A stretch of DNA of 64,000 bases from JBDIAG01 sp047974565 (GTDB taxonomy: Bacteria > Actinomycetota > Actinomycetes > Actinomycetales > CAWJMD01), in the NCBI GenBank assembly GCA_047974565.1, contig JBKECN010000067.1, forward strand, positions 66,449 to 130,448, in the 5' to 3' direction. Positions 41,646 through 50,400 of the stretch are shown in pieces. The notes under the pieces were generated by a model. That model was not told the origin of the DNA, did not search any database, and was given only the letters and a program-made list of their open reading frames with translations. A program made the position numbers and the translations under genes. The first letter of the stretch is position 1. Every line of letters starts with the position of its first letter.

Positions 41646-42461
41646 TCAGCTGGCGATGAACACCGGCTCGTCCACCGGCCACCCGCCGCGCGGGGGCCGC
41701 ATCGTGTACACCGACCGGCCGCGGCGGAAGTCGCGGTAGCCGGCCAGCAGCGCGAGCACCGTCTCGGCTTTGGCGGCCTTGCCCCCGCGCTTGTCCTCGC
41801 GCTGGCTGAGCAGGTAGCGGCGGGTGGCCAGCGCCGGCGAGCCGGTGGTCAGGCCGATCGTCTCCACCAGTTGCTCGACGAAGTACTGCTCGGCGGTAGC
41901 GGGATCGGCGGCCACCGAGCGCGCGGCGAAGTGCGCGGCCGCGTACGGGGCAAGTTGGCAGGGCAGCAGGTTCCGGTTGCGGTGCGCCAGGGCCACCACG
42001 TCGTCCAGGCCCTCGTGCACCTGCACCCAGTAGACGACGTCGTCGCGGCTGTAGCTGGCGGCGAAACCACCGCCCTTGAGCAGCCAGTTGACGATCGGGA
42101 CGGTCGCCGCCAGCTGCGGGCCGTGCCGGAATCCCTTGACCTTGAGCGCGTCCGACGCGGTACGGGCCGCGCCGGTGTCGACCGCGTCCTGGGCCTGCGG
42201 GTCGAGGCCGCGCACCACGTGCAGTTCGACGGTGGCGCCGGCCTTCACCAAGGCCTTGAGTCGGTGCTGGCCGTCGATGAGCCGGCCGTCGGAGTCGAAC
42301 CGGATCGGGTCGGCGGTGTACAGCCAGCGGCCGTGGGCCATCGCCTCGGCGTACTCCTTCACCCGGGCCGGGCGTACCGTGCGGTTCGCCACGTTGCGGG
42401 CCAGCCATTTCTCGGCGGTCTCGGGGGTCACCTGGATCGTCGAGTGGGTTACGCGCGTCAT
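41646..42461 (-). CDS. ParB/sulfiredoxin-fold (DGQHR-like) protein, phage-related type
   Basis: 271 aa from ATG 42461, with GGGAGAA upstream. The N-terminal half has the ParB/Srx-like signature: TPETAEKWLARNVANRTVRP then ARVKEYAEAMAHGRW and SDGRLIDGQHRLKALVKAG, where DGQHR is the central motif. The C-terminal half is helical with YRDFRRGRSVYTMRPP. Similar proteins are common in actinophage genomes and in scattered actinobacterial loci; they may bind nucleotides or DNA, and no enzymatic role is settled. There is no partition partner (ParA) and no phage gene nearby. Isolated gene next to a 66-bp minisatellite; possible remnant of a mobile element. Confidence 0.75.
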   Translation of the reverse strand: MTRVTHSTIQVTPETAEKWLARNVANRTVRPARVKEYAEAMAHGRWLYTADPIRFDSDGRLIDGQHRLKALVKAGATVELHVVRGLDPQAQDAVDTGAARTASDALKVKGFRHGPQLAATVPIVNWLLKGGGFAASYSRDDVVYWVQVHEGLDDVVALAHRNRNLLPCQLAPYAAAHFAARSVAADPATAEQYFVEQLVETIGLTTGSPALATRRYLLSQREDKRGGKAAKAETVLALLAGYRDFRRGRSVYTMRPPRGGWPVDEPVFIAS

Positions 42462-42575
42462 CGTTCTCCCGTTCCGCGCCCGTGTGTGAACCCTTCGCAG
42501 GGTAGCCGCGAGGTGGTCGCACTCCGGGCCGGACGCGCGGGGAGAGGGCAGGTCGAAGCAAACGCGGCGACTGCG

Positions 42576-42730
42576 CCCAGTTCTGCGCGACACCGGCGCC
42601 GGGAAAAGGCCGGCTCTGCGGGAGTCTGTGGCGGGGAGAAGCCCAGTTCTGAGCGACGCCGGCGCCGGGAAATGGCCGGCTCTGCGGGAGTCTGTCGCGG
42701 GGAGAAGCCCAGTTCTCCGCGACGCCGGCG
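42576..42730. repeat. 66-bp tandem repeat, two copies plus a partial third
   Basis: Units begin with CCCAGTTCT at 42576, 42642 and 42708; the third copy stops matching after 23 bases. Units differ by a few bases. The period is a multiple of three, so all frames stay open, but none resembles a protein. Each unit contains GCCGGC palindromes. Lies between the ParB-like gene and metA. Confidence 0.85.
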
Positions 42731-42900
42731 GGAGAAGACGCCCAGGTCGATGCCGTCCTGCCGCCGCCCACCATTCGAGCCGGGGGCGGGGCGGGGAGCG
42801 CCGGACACGCCATAAGGTGTGCTGTGCGGTCGGACCCCCATCCGGGAGGCCGCCGGGCCGATCTCGCCTACGACGATCTCACCGAAGGAGGACAGCGACC

Positions 42901-43839
42901 ATGCCCGTGAACATTCCACGTGACCTGCCTGCGCGCCGCACCCTTGAGGACGAGAACGTCTTCGTGATGTCCGACGAGCGCGCCCACCACCAGGACATCC
43001 GGCCGCTGAAGATCGCCATCCTCAATCTGATGCCGACCAAGGTCGCCACCGAGACCCACCTGCTGCGGTTGCTGGGCAACACCCCGCTGCAGTTGGAGAT
43101 CACGCTGCTGCACATGGGCAGCCACGAGTCCAAGAACACCTCCACCGAGCACCTGGAGACCTTCTACGCCACCTTCCCGGACGTGCGGGAGGAGAAGTTC
43201 GACGGCCTGGTCATCACCGGAGCCCCCGTGGAGATGCTCGAGTTCACCGACGTGGACTACTGGCCAGAGCTCGTCGAGGTGATGGAGTGGAGCCGTCGCA
43301 ACGTCTTCTCCACCCTGCACGTGTGCTGGGGTGCCCAGGCTGCGCTGTATCACCACTATGCGGTGCCCAAGCACGCCCTGGACGAGAAGATGTTCGGGGT
43401 CTTCAGCCACCACCTGCACAATCCGCACGCCCGGATCCTGTCCGGTTTCGACGAGGGCTTCTTCGCACCGCATTCCCGGCACACCACGGTGCTCGCCGAC
43501 GACCTGCGCCAGGCCGAGGGGCTGGAGCTGCTGGTCACCTCCGAGGAGGCGGGGGTCTACCTGGCGATCAGCACCGATGGCCGGGAGGTCTTCGTCACCG
43601 GGCACCCCGAGTACGACCCGGACACCCTGCAGTTGGAGTACGAGCGGGACGTGGCCCGTGGCCTGCCGATCGAGGTCCCCCGCCACTACTACCCCGACGA
43701 CGACCCGTCCAGGGCGCCGCTGGTGACGTGGCGCTCGCACGCCTTCCTGCTCTACGCGAACTGGTTGAACTACTGCGTGTACCAGCGCGTTCCGTTCGAC
43801 AGGTCGGCGATCCCGGCCGCCATGAACGGGACCGAGTGA
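42901..43839 (+). CDS. metA: homoserine O-acyltransferase MetA, predicted acetyl-CoA type
   Basis: 312 aa from ATG 42901, with AAGGAGG upstream; an open frame extending upstream to 42628 crosses the repeats and is rejected. MetA family: catalytic Cys142 (HVCWGAQAALYHHY), His235 and Glu237 (TGHPEYD). Residue 111 is Glu (TGAPVE). In this family Gly111 (E. coli) goes with succinyl-CoA and Glu111 (Bacillus cereus) with acetyl-CoA, so homoserine O-acetyltransferase activity is predicted despite the metA name. First committed step of methionine synthesis. No other methionine gene is adjacent and no SAM riboswitch is evident in the 60 bp upstream. Confidence 0.95.
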   Translation: MPVNIPRDLPARRTLEDENVFVMSDERAHHQDIRPLKIAILNLMPTKVATETHLLRLLGNTPLQLEITLLHMGSHESKNTSTEHLETFYATFPDVREEKFDGLVITGAPVEMLEFTDVDYWPELVEVMEWSRRNVFSTLHVCWGAQAALYHHYAVPKHALDEKMFGVFSHHLHNPHARILSGFDEGFFAPHSRHTTVLADDLRQAEGLELLVTSEEAGVYLAISTDGREVFVTGHPEYDPDTLQLEYERDVARGLPIEVPRHYYPDDDPSRAPLVTWRSHAFLLYANWLNYCVYQRVPFDRSAIPAAMNGTE

Positions 43840-43903
43840 GGGACCGTCCCGGTCGGGGCCACAGGTCCGGGTGAGAACCGGAGCACGCTCGGCCGGGACG
43901 CCA

Positions 43904-43909
43904 TAGGCT
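43904..43909 (+). promoter_or_regulatory. -10 element TAGGCT for leaderless ugp gene
   Basis: TAGGCT, six bases, ATG 43916, without Shine-Dalgarno sequence. Confidence 0.5.
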
Positions 43910-43915
43910 GAGGCG

Positions 43916-45304
43916 ATGAGCATCGAGGGGCAGACCATCCCGCCGGGCCTGGCTCAGGCGCAGCAGAAGATGCGCTCGGAGGGGGTGAACTCCACGGCCA
44001 TCGACGTTTTCGGGCACTACTACGCCCAGCTCCAGCAGGGTGCCACCGGCCGGATCCCTGAGGACAGCATCGATCCGCTCACCGATCCACCGGCCTTGGC
44101 GGACGTGCAGATCGACGGGACCGCCGCTCGTGCGGCGCTGGCCAAGACCGCGATGATCAAGTTGAACGGCGGCCTCGGCACGTCGATGGGAATGAGCAAG
44201 GCCAAGTCCCTGGTGCCGGTGCGCGAGGGCAAGTCCTTCCTCGACATCGACGTGCGACAGGTGCTGGCAGCCCGGCGCCGCCACGGCGTGCGACTGCCGC
44301 TGGTACTGATGAACAGTTTCAACACCTCCCAGGACACCCTTGCCGCGCTCGCCGCCTACCCCGAGCTTGCGGTGGCCGACCTACCCCTGGAGTTCATGCA
44401 GAGCCAGGCACCCAAACTCCTGGTCGACGGCCTCACGCCCGCGTCCTGGCCGCAGGAACCGAGCCTGGAATGGTGCCCGCCGGGGCATGGCGACATCTAC
44501 CCCTCGCTACTGGCCAGCGGGGTGCTCGACGCCTTGCTGGACGCCGGTTTCGAGTATGCGTCGGTGAGCAACTCGGACAATCTCGGGGCCAGCCCGAACG
44601 CGACCCTCGCGGGGTGGTTCGCGGCCAGCGGCGCGCCGTACGCGGCCGAGGTGTGTCGCCGCACAGCGATGGACCGCAAGGGTGGTCATTTGGCGGTGCG
44701 CAAGAGCGATGGGCGGCTCATCCTGCGGGAGACCGCTCAGACCAGTGCCGAGGAGATGCATTACTTCACCGACGAGCACCGGCACCCGTACTTCCACACC
44801 AACAATCTCTGGTTCAACCTGCGCACCCTGCGCGAGGTGCTGGGCGAACGCGGCGGCGTGCTGGGGCTGCCGATGATCCTCAATGCCAAGACCCTCGATC
44901 CGCGCGACCCGCAGAGCCCGCCGGTCTACCAGATCGAGACGGCGATGGGCGCTGCGGTGGAGGTCTTCCCCGGCGCGCAGGCCATCGCGGTGCCCCGGGG
45001 GCGGTTCCGTCCGGTCAAGACCACCAACGACCTGCTGCTGCTGCGCTCGGACGTCTACGACCTCGACGCGGACGACCTGATCGTCCAGCAGGTGGACGAG
45101 GCCCCGGTGATCTCGCTCGGGCCTGCGTACCGCACCATCGACGACTTCGAGGCGCGGTTCCCCCAGGGGGCTCCGTCGCTGCTCAAGGCGGGATCGCTGA
45201 CGGTGGACGGCGACTGGACGTTCGAGCCGGGGACCGTCGTGGAGGGGAACGTGCACCTGCCCGACGAGGGGGTGCGCACGGTGGGCGGCCGCCTGCACGG
45301 CTGA
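43916..45304 (+). CDS. UTP--glucose-1-phosphate uridylyltransferase (eukaryotic-like UDPGP family)
   Basis: 462 aa from ATG 43916. Nucleotide-binding signature KLNGGLGTSMGMSKAKSLV at 82-100, then LMNSFNTSQDT, WCPPGHGDIYPSL, SNSDNLGA, and the base-binding EVCRRTAMDRKGGHL. The protein ends in a left-handed beta-helix-like tail (GTVVEGNVHLPD). This is the UDPGP fold of plants, animals and a subset of actinobacteria, not the GalU fold. It makes UDP-glucose for cell-wall glycans, trehalose or glycogen-related pathways. A GH13 enzyme is encoded 700 bp downstream. Confidence 0.95.
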   Translation: MSIEGQTIPPGLAQAQQKMRSEGVNSTAIDVFGHYYAQLQQGATGRIPEDSIDPLTDPPALADVQIDGTAARAALAKTAMIKLNGGLGTSMGMSKAKSLVPVREGKSFLDIDVRQVLAARRRHGVRLPLVLMNSFNTSQDTLAALAAYPELAVADLPLEFMQSQAPKLLVDGLTPASWPQEPSLEWCPPGHGDIYPSLLASGVLDALLDAGFEYASVSNSDNLGASPNATLAGWFAASGAPYAAEVCRRTAMDRKGGHLAVRKSDGRLILRETAQTSAEEMHYFTDEHRHPYFHTNNLWFNLRTLREVLGERGGVLGLPMILNAKTLDPRDPQSPPVYQIETAMGAAVEVFPGAQAIAVPRGRFRPVKTTNDLLLLRSDVYDLDADDLIVQQVDEAPVISLGPAYRTIDDFEARFPQGAPSLLKAGSLTVDGDWTFEPGTVVEGNVHLPDEGVRTVGGRLHG

Positions 45305-45331
45305 CCGCCCACCGCCTTGGTCAGGCCCGGT

Positions 45332-45433
45332 TCAGCGGATCTGACCCCGGTACAGGCTGGCCTCGCCGGCGGACCGCAGGCCGGCCTCGCTCGCCTTGGC
45401 GATGCGGTGCAACAGGTTCTTGATGCTGTGCAT
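45332..45433 (-). CDS. 33-aa small protein with own promoter and ribosome-binding site
   Basis: ATG 45433, stop TGA at 45332. The translation begins MHSIKNLLHRIAKASEAGL and ends with EASLYRGQIR: basic at both ends, alternating hydrophobic and charged residues, probably an amphipathic helix. GAAGGAG lies seven bases upstream of the ATG, the best ribosome-binding site in the neighbourhood. About 120 bp further up is a promoter with 17-bp spacing (45554-45582). The otherwise empty 350-bp gap between two plus-strand genes is explained by this unit. I do not recognise the protein; it could be a small membrane-associated or regulatory protein. The long 5' leader (about 115 nt) is also unexplained. 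Confidence 0.65.
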   Translation of the reverse strand: MHSIKNLLHRIAKASEAGLRSAGEASLYRGQIR

Positions 45434-45553
45434 GACGATGCTCCTTCGGTGTGGTGATGGTGAGAGCTGCGCAGTGCGTAGTTCGTCGTCACACCGTCGG
45501 GGCGGCAAATCGGGGCCGGTTGGTGACCGGATCCGAGCACCTCGCGCTCGATA

Positions 45554-45582
45554 AACCTAGCATCGGGCGATTCGGATTCCAA
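45554..45582 (-). promoter_or_regulatory. sigma-70-type promoter for the 33-aa gene
   Basis: On the minus strand TTGGAA (45577-45582), exactly 17 bases, then TAGGTT (45554-45559) preceded by TGC, an extended -10. It points towards the small gene. Confidence 0.55.
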
Positions 45583-45654
45583 GCGCGCAGCGGGGAGCGG
45601 CTCAGGGTGATCACCGGTGCCTGATGGACCCGGGGGTACGGCAGACTGGCCTGC

Positions 45655-46011
45655 ATGTCAGCGGACGTGAACGGCCCGGCGGCCGGGCCCGGCGAATCAC
45701 CAGAAGCCGCCTACGAGGCGGAGGACCCGGTGCTGGCTGGCTACCGGCAGAGCATCGACAACATCGATGCCGCGCTCGTCTTCATGCTCTCCGAACGGTT
45801 CAAGATCACTCAGAAGGTGGGCGAGTACAAGGCCGCCACCGATCAGCCCCCGGCCGATCCCGCCCGTGAGGCGCGGCAGCTGGCGCGGCTGCGCGAGCTG
45901 TCCCGCACCGCCCAGTTGGACCCGGAGTTCTCCGAGAAGTTCCTGCGCTTCGTCATCGACGAGGTGATCCACCATCACGAGCGGATCCGCGATAGCGAGG
46001 CGATCGGATGA
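45655..46011 (+). CDS. chorismate mutase (AroQ class)
   Basis: 118 aa from ATG 45655. After a 25-residue Pro/Gly-rich N-terminus comes the all-helical AroQ domain: YRQSIDNIDAALVFMLSERF, KITQKVGEYKA with the substrate-binding Lys, PAREARQLARLRELSR, FVIDEVIHHHERIR. It isomerises chorismate to prephenate for Phe/Tyr synthesis. The active-site Arg in the first helix (usually LR-x2-ID) is Arg in YRQSIDNID. Its stop overlaps the GH13 gene start by ATGA, so the two are translationally coupled, an odd pairing. CAGACT lies seven bases upstream of the start; no ribosome-binding site. Confidence 0.9.
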   Translation: MSADVNGPAAGPGESPEAAYEAEDPVLAGYRQSIDNIDAALVFMLSERFKITQKVGEYKAATDQPPADPAREARQLARLRELSRTAQLDPEFSEKFLRFVIDEVIHHHERIRDSEAIG

Positions 46012-47375
46012 CCGGGTGGGTGGATACCAGCCTGTGGTGGCACGCCTACCCTCTCGGCCTGCTCGACTGCCCCGCCCAGGCGCAGGACCTGCGCACCGAG
46101 CACCGGCTGCGCCGTCTCACCGACTGGCTCGACCACGTGGTTGAACTCGGCCTCAACGGGATCGCGCTGGGCCCGATCTTCGCCTCCGCCACGCACGGTT
46201 ACGACACCGTGGACTACTTCGAGGTGGACTCCCGGCTCGGTGACCGGTCCGATCTGGACCACGTCATCGCCGAGTGCCACGCCCGCGGCGTGCGGATCAT
46301 GCTCGACGGGGTCTTCAACCACGTCGGGGACACCCACCCGGACTTCCTGGCCGCGGTGGAGCACGGAGCCGGGGCCCCCACCGAGCACCTCTTCCGGTTC
46401 CACACTCCCGATGGCCCGGCCCAGGGCGGCCGGGCGCCCGGCCAACGTCCCGAGTACGACTGCTTCGAAGGCCACTCCCAGCTCGTCGCGCTGAACCACG
46501 CGGACCCCGCGGTGGTCGACCTGATCGTCGAGGTGATGACCCACTGGCTGGCCCGCGGCGTGGACGGCTGGCGACTCGACGCTGCCTACGCGGTGCCGCC
46601 AGAGTTCTGGGCGACGGTGATCGGCCGGGTCCGAGAACAATTCCCCGACTGCTACCTCGTCGGGGAGGTGATCCACGGTGACTACGTCGACATCGTCACC
46701 AGGACCGGGATGGACGCGGTCACCCAGTACGAACTGTGGAAGTCCATCTGGAGCAGTCTGAACGACCAGAACTTCCACGAGTTGGCCTGGAACCTCACTC
46801 GGCACAATGACTTCCTCGACACCTTCGTGCCGTGGACCTTCGTCGGCAACCACGATGTCACCCGGATCGTCAGCCGGCTCACCCGGCCCGAGTCGGTGAG
46901 CCTGGCCGTCGTGCTGCTCTTCCTGCTCGGCGGCACCCCGGCGGTCTATTACGGGGACGAACTGGGGTTGGCGGGCCTGAAGGAGGAACGCGTCGGCGGC
47001 GACGACGCGATCCGGCCTGCCCTGGAGCCGGTGCCGGCGGAGCAGATCGAGGGGATCACCGCCCTGCATCGCGAACTCATCGCGCTGCGTCGCCGCCACC
47101 CGTGGCTGCACCGGGCCCACTCCCACACCGAGCACCTGACCAATACCGTCATCTGCCTGCGGATGGGCGACCCGGACGACCCGGAACGGTGGCTCCAGGT
47201 TGGGCTCAACAACGACTCCGCCCCCACCGAGTTCGGCACGCAGAGTGCGGAATTGTCACCGGTGCCAGTTATCGTGGCCGGGCGTGGCGCCCACCAGGAC
47301 GGTGAGGCGATCCGGCTGGACTCGTTCGGCTGGTGCGTCTTGGCTCCGCAGGGGTCGAGGGACGAAGGTTCGTGA
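46008..47375 (+). CDS. GH13 alpha-amylase family glycoside hydrolase/transferase
   Basis: 455 aa from ATG 46008. The (beta/alpha)8 barrel is shown by the four conserved regions: DGVFNHV (100-106), GWRLDAA with nucleophile Asp191, LVGEV with acid/base Glu220, and FVGNHD with Asp283. All catalytic residues are intact. No signal peptide, so it acts in the cytoplasm on glycogen, maltodextrin or a similar alpha-glucan or small glucoside. The protein is short, with a small domain B and a C-terminal beta domain. Coupled to the chorismate mutase gene by a 4-base overlap. Subfamily and substrate cannot be set by eye. Confidence 0.92.
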   Translation: MTGWVDTSLWWHAYPLGLLDCPAQAQDLRTEHRLRRLTDWLDHVVELGLNGIALGPIFASATHGYDTVDYFEVDSRLGDRSDLDHVIAECHARGVRIMLDGVFNHVGDTHPDFLAAVEHGAGAPTEHLFRFHTPDGPAQGGRAPGQRPEYDCFEGHSQLVALNHADPAVVDLIVEVMTHWLARGVDGWRLDAAYAVPPEFWATVIGRVREQFPDCYLVGEVIHGDYVDIVTRTGMDAVTQYELWKSIWSSLNDQNFHELAWNLTRHNDFLDTFVPWTFVGNHDVTRIVSRLTRPESVSLAVVLLFLLGGTPAVYYGDELGLAGLKEERVGGDDAIRPALEPVPAEQIEGITALHRELIALRRRHPWLHRAHSHTEHLTNTVICLRMGDPDDPERWLQVGLNNDSAPTEFGTQSAELSPVPVIVAGRGAHQDGEAIRLDSFGWCVLAPQGSRDEGS

Positions 47376-47463
47376 GCACGTGACTCCACGTCGGCCACCG
47401 CGAGCCCCGCGCGAGGCGTGACCAGGCCCTGAACCACCCACCACAATCTCAGGAGGACGACCG

Positions 47464-50400
47464 ATGAGCGCACTGACGCGGCTCGCGCTGCGAAACCGCG
47501 CCGTCGTCATCCTGGCCACGCTGGTGACGATCGGGCTCGGCCTGTTCAGCGCCGGTGCCCTGCGTCAGGAACTCATCCCCTCGCTGACCATCCCCAGCGC
47601 AGCCGTGGTCGCCGCCTACCCCGGTGCCGGCCCGCAGGTGGTCGAGACCGAGGTCACCAAACCCCTGGAGACCGCGCTCAAAGGGGTCACCGGAGTCACC
47701 AAGGTCACCTCCGTCTCGGCCAACAACGTCTCCCAGATCACCGTCTCGTGGGACTACGACACCGACCGCGATTCGATCGAACCCAAGCTCCGGGCCGCGA
47801 TGGACGCCCAACGGTCCACGTTGCCGGCCGACGTCGATCCCCAGTTGCTGATCGGCACCTTCGAGGACGTACCGGTGCTCTACCTGGCGGTCTCCTCCGA
47901 ACTGGCCCCGGACGACCTGGCCAACAAGCTCGAGGACGTCGCCGTACCCGCCCTGTCCGCGGTGGACGGGGTGCGCTCGGCCAGCGTGTCCGGTCAAGAG
48001 GTGCGTGAGGTCACGATCACCACCCGGGCCGCCGACCTGGACCGGCTCAACGTCGATGCCAGCCAGCTCAGCCAACTGTTCCCGATGTACACCGCGCAAA
48101 TCCCGGCCGGTGCGATCACCGAGGCCGGCCAGGACGAGAACGTCCAGGTGGGCAAGACCCTCACCACCCTCGACGACGTGCGCGCCATCCAACTCCAGGG
48201 CACGGACGGGCCGGTCGCCCTCTCGGACGTCGCGGACGTCACCGACGACGTGGTGCCGGTCACCACGATCTCCCGGGTCAACGGCGAGCCCTCCCTCGAC
48301 CTGGCGGTGACCAAGAACCAGGACGCGAACACCGTCTCGGTGGCCGCCGACGTGCGCGAGCAACTCCCGCAGATCGCCGAGCAGATCGGCGGGAACACCC
48401 AGTTCGAGACGATCTTCGACCAGGCCCCGTTCATCGAGCAGTCCATCCACGACCTCACCGTCGAAGGTGGGCTCGGCCTGGTGATGGCGGTCCTGGTGAT
48501 CCTGGTCTTCCTGTGGTCGATCCGGCCCACGGTGATCACCGCGATCTCGATCCCGATGTCGCTGCTCATCACGTTCATCACGCTGTACCTGAGCGACTAC
48601 ACCCTCAACCTCATCACCCTGTCGGCATTGACCGTCGCTGTCGGCCGGGTCGTCGACGACTCCATCGTCGTCATCGAGAACATCGAGAGGCATCTGCACG
48701 CAGGCGAGGAGTTCTCCGCGGCCACCATCATCCGGTCGGTCAAGGAGGTAGCCAGCGCGGTCACCGCGTCCACCATCACCACGGTCGCCGTGTTCGCTCC
48801 GATCTCCCTGGTCTCGGGCCAGGCCGGCGAACTGTTCCGGCCGTTCGGAATCACCGTCACCGTTGCTCTGATGGCCTCACTGCTCGTCTCGCTCACCCTG
48901 GTGCCGGTGCTGGCGTCCTGGTTCATGCGCCCCTCGCGCAGGCCGCCATCGGAAGCGAAGCTGGCCAGGCAGGCCGCCCGCGAGCGCAAGCTGGCTGACG
49001 CTGAGCAGGCCCGCCATGCCAAGGAGCAGGCGCGCGCCGAGGCCAAACTGGCCAAACGAGAGGCCAAAGAGCGCGCCTGGCTCGCCAAGCACGATGCCGA
49101 CGAGGCGACCACCGAGCAGCGGATCGCCGCCCTGCACGCCCGGCACGCCCCGGCCCCGGCCAATCCCGAGCATGAGATGCACGAGTCGGCCCAGACCCGG
49201 CTGCAGCGTGGCTACCTGCCGGCGCTGCGGTTCAGCCTTCGGCACCCGGTGATCACCATCGTCGCGGCGATGCTCCTGTTCGGCTCGACCATGGGTCTGA
49301 CCACGCTGCTGAAGACCGACTTCATCGGCGACGCCGGCCAGACCAGTCTCGCGCTGAGCCAGACCATGCCACCCGGCACCTCCCTGCAGGCCACCGACGA
49401 GGCGTCCCGCAAGATCGAGGCGATCCTCGCCGACACTCCCGCGGTGGAGACCTACCAGACCACGGTGGGCGGCGGATCCCTGGAGGAGCAGTTCAGCGGT
49501 GGCGGGGGCGGATCGAACAAGGCGTCGTATTCGGTGACCCTGCGGGAGGGCAGCCAGGCCCTGCCGGTTGCCGACAAGCTGCGCGCCCAGTTCGCCGAGC
49601 AGCCCGACGTGGGGCAGGTCGAGGTGATCACCTCGGACGGAGCGACCGGATCGCAGGCCATCTCGGTCCAGCTGACCGGTAGCGACGAGGCATCCCTGGC
49701 CGAGGCGGGTCGCCAGGTGGAGGCCATGATGAGCGGCCTGAGCGGCTTCAGCCAGGTCACCTCCACCCTGGCCGACCAGCAGTCCGTGCTGCAGGTCAAC
49801 GTCAACGAACCGCAGGCCGCCGTGTATGGCATGTCGCAGTTCACCATCGGCGCCGCCGCGACCGAGGCGATCCAGGGCACCACCCTGGGCCAGATGACCC
49901 TGGCCGGCATCGAGCGCGACGTGGTGCTGCGCTCGGGGCCCAGGCTGACCAGCAAGGAGGAACTGGAGAATCTCGCGCTGCCGGTCACCCAGCAGCAGAC
50001 CATGGACGCCCGCCAGAACGCCGCCGACGCGCTCGCCGACGAGCAACAACAACAGCAGGACGACCAACTCGCCGAGCAGCGCGCCGACCTGGTCAAGGCC
50101 GAGAACGAGCTCCGCAGCAGCAGGGCCGACCTCGCCCACCAGATCGCCGTGATGAACGATCAGCTGACCGCGCTGCGCCGGATGCCGATCCCCCCGCCGC
50201 AGCCGCTGCCGACCGAGTCGAACCCGGCCGTGGAGATCGCCACCCAGATCGCCCAACTGGAAGAGGGTGTTTCGCAGCTGAACACCCAACTGGAGCAGTT
50301 GGACAAGCAGATCACCTCGACGGTCGACCAGCGGGCGGCGCTGGCCCAGTCCGCCGCCGACGCCGCCGAGGCCCGGCGCAAGTCCGAGGCCGCCCAGGAA

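Noticed and set aside
42458..42919. Repeat-encoded proteins across the 66-bp minisatellite
   Set aside because: All frames are open only because the period is a multiple of three. No ribosome-binding site, and the products are low-complexity Arg/Pro strings.
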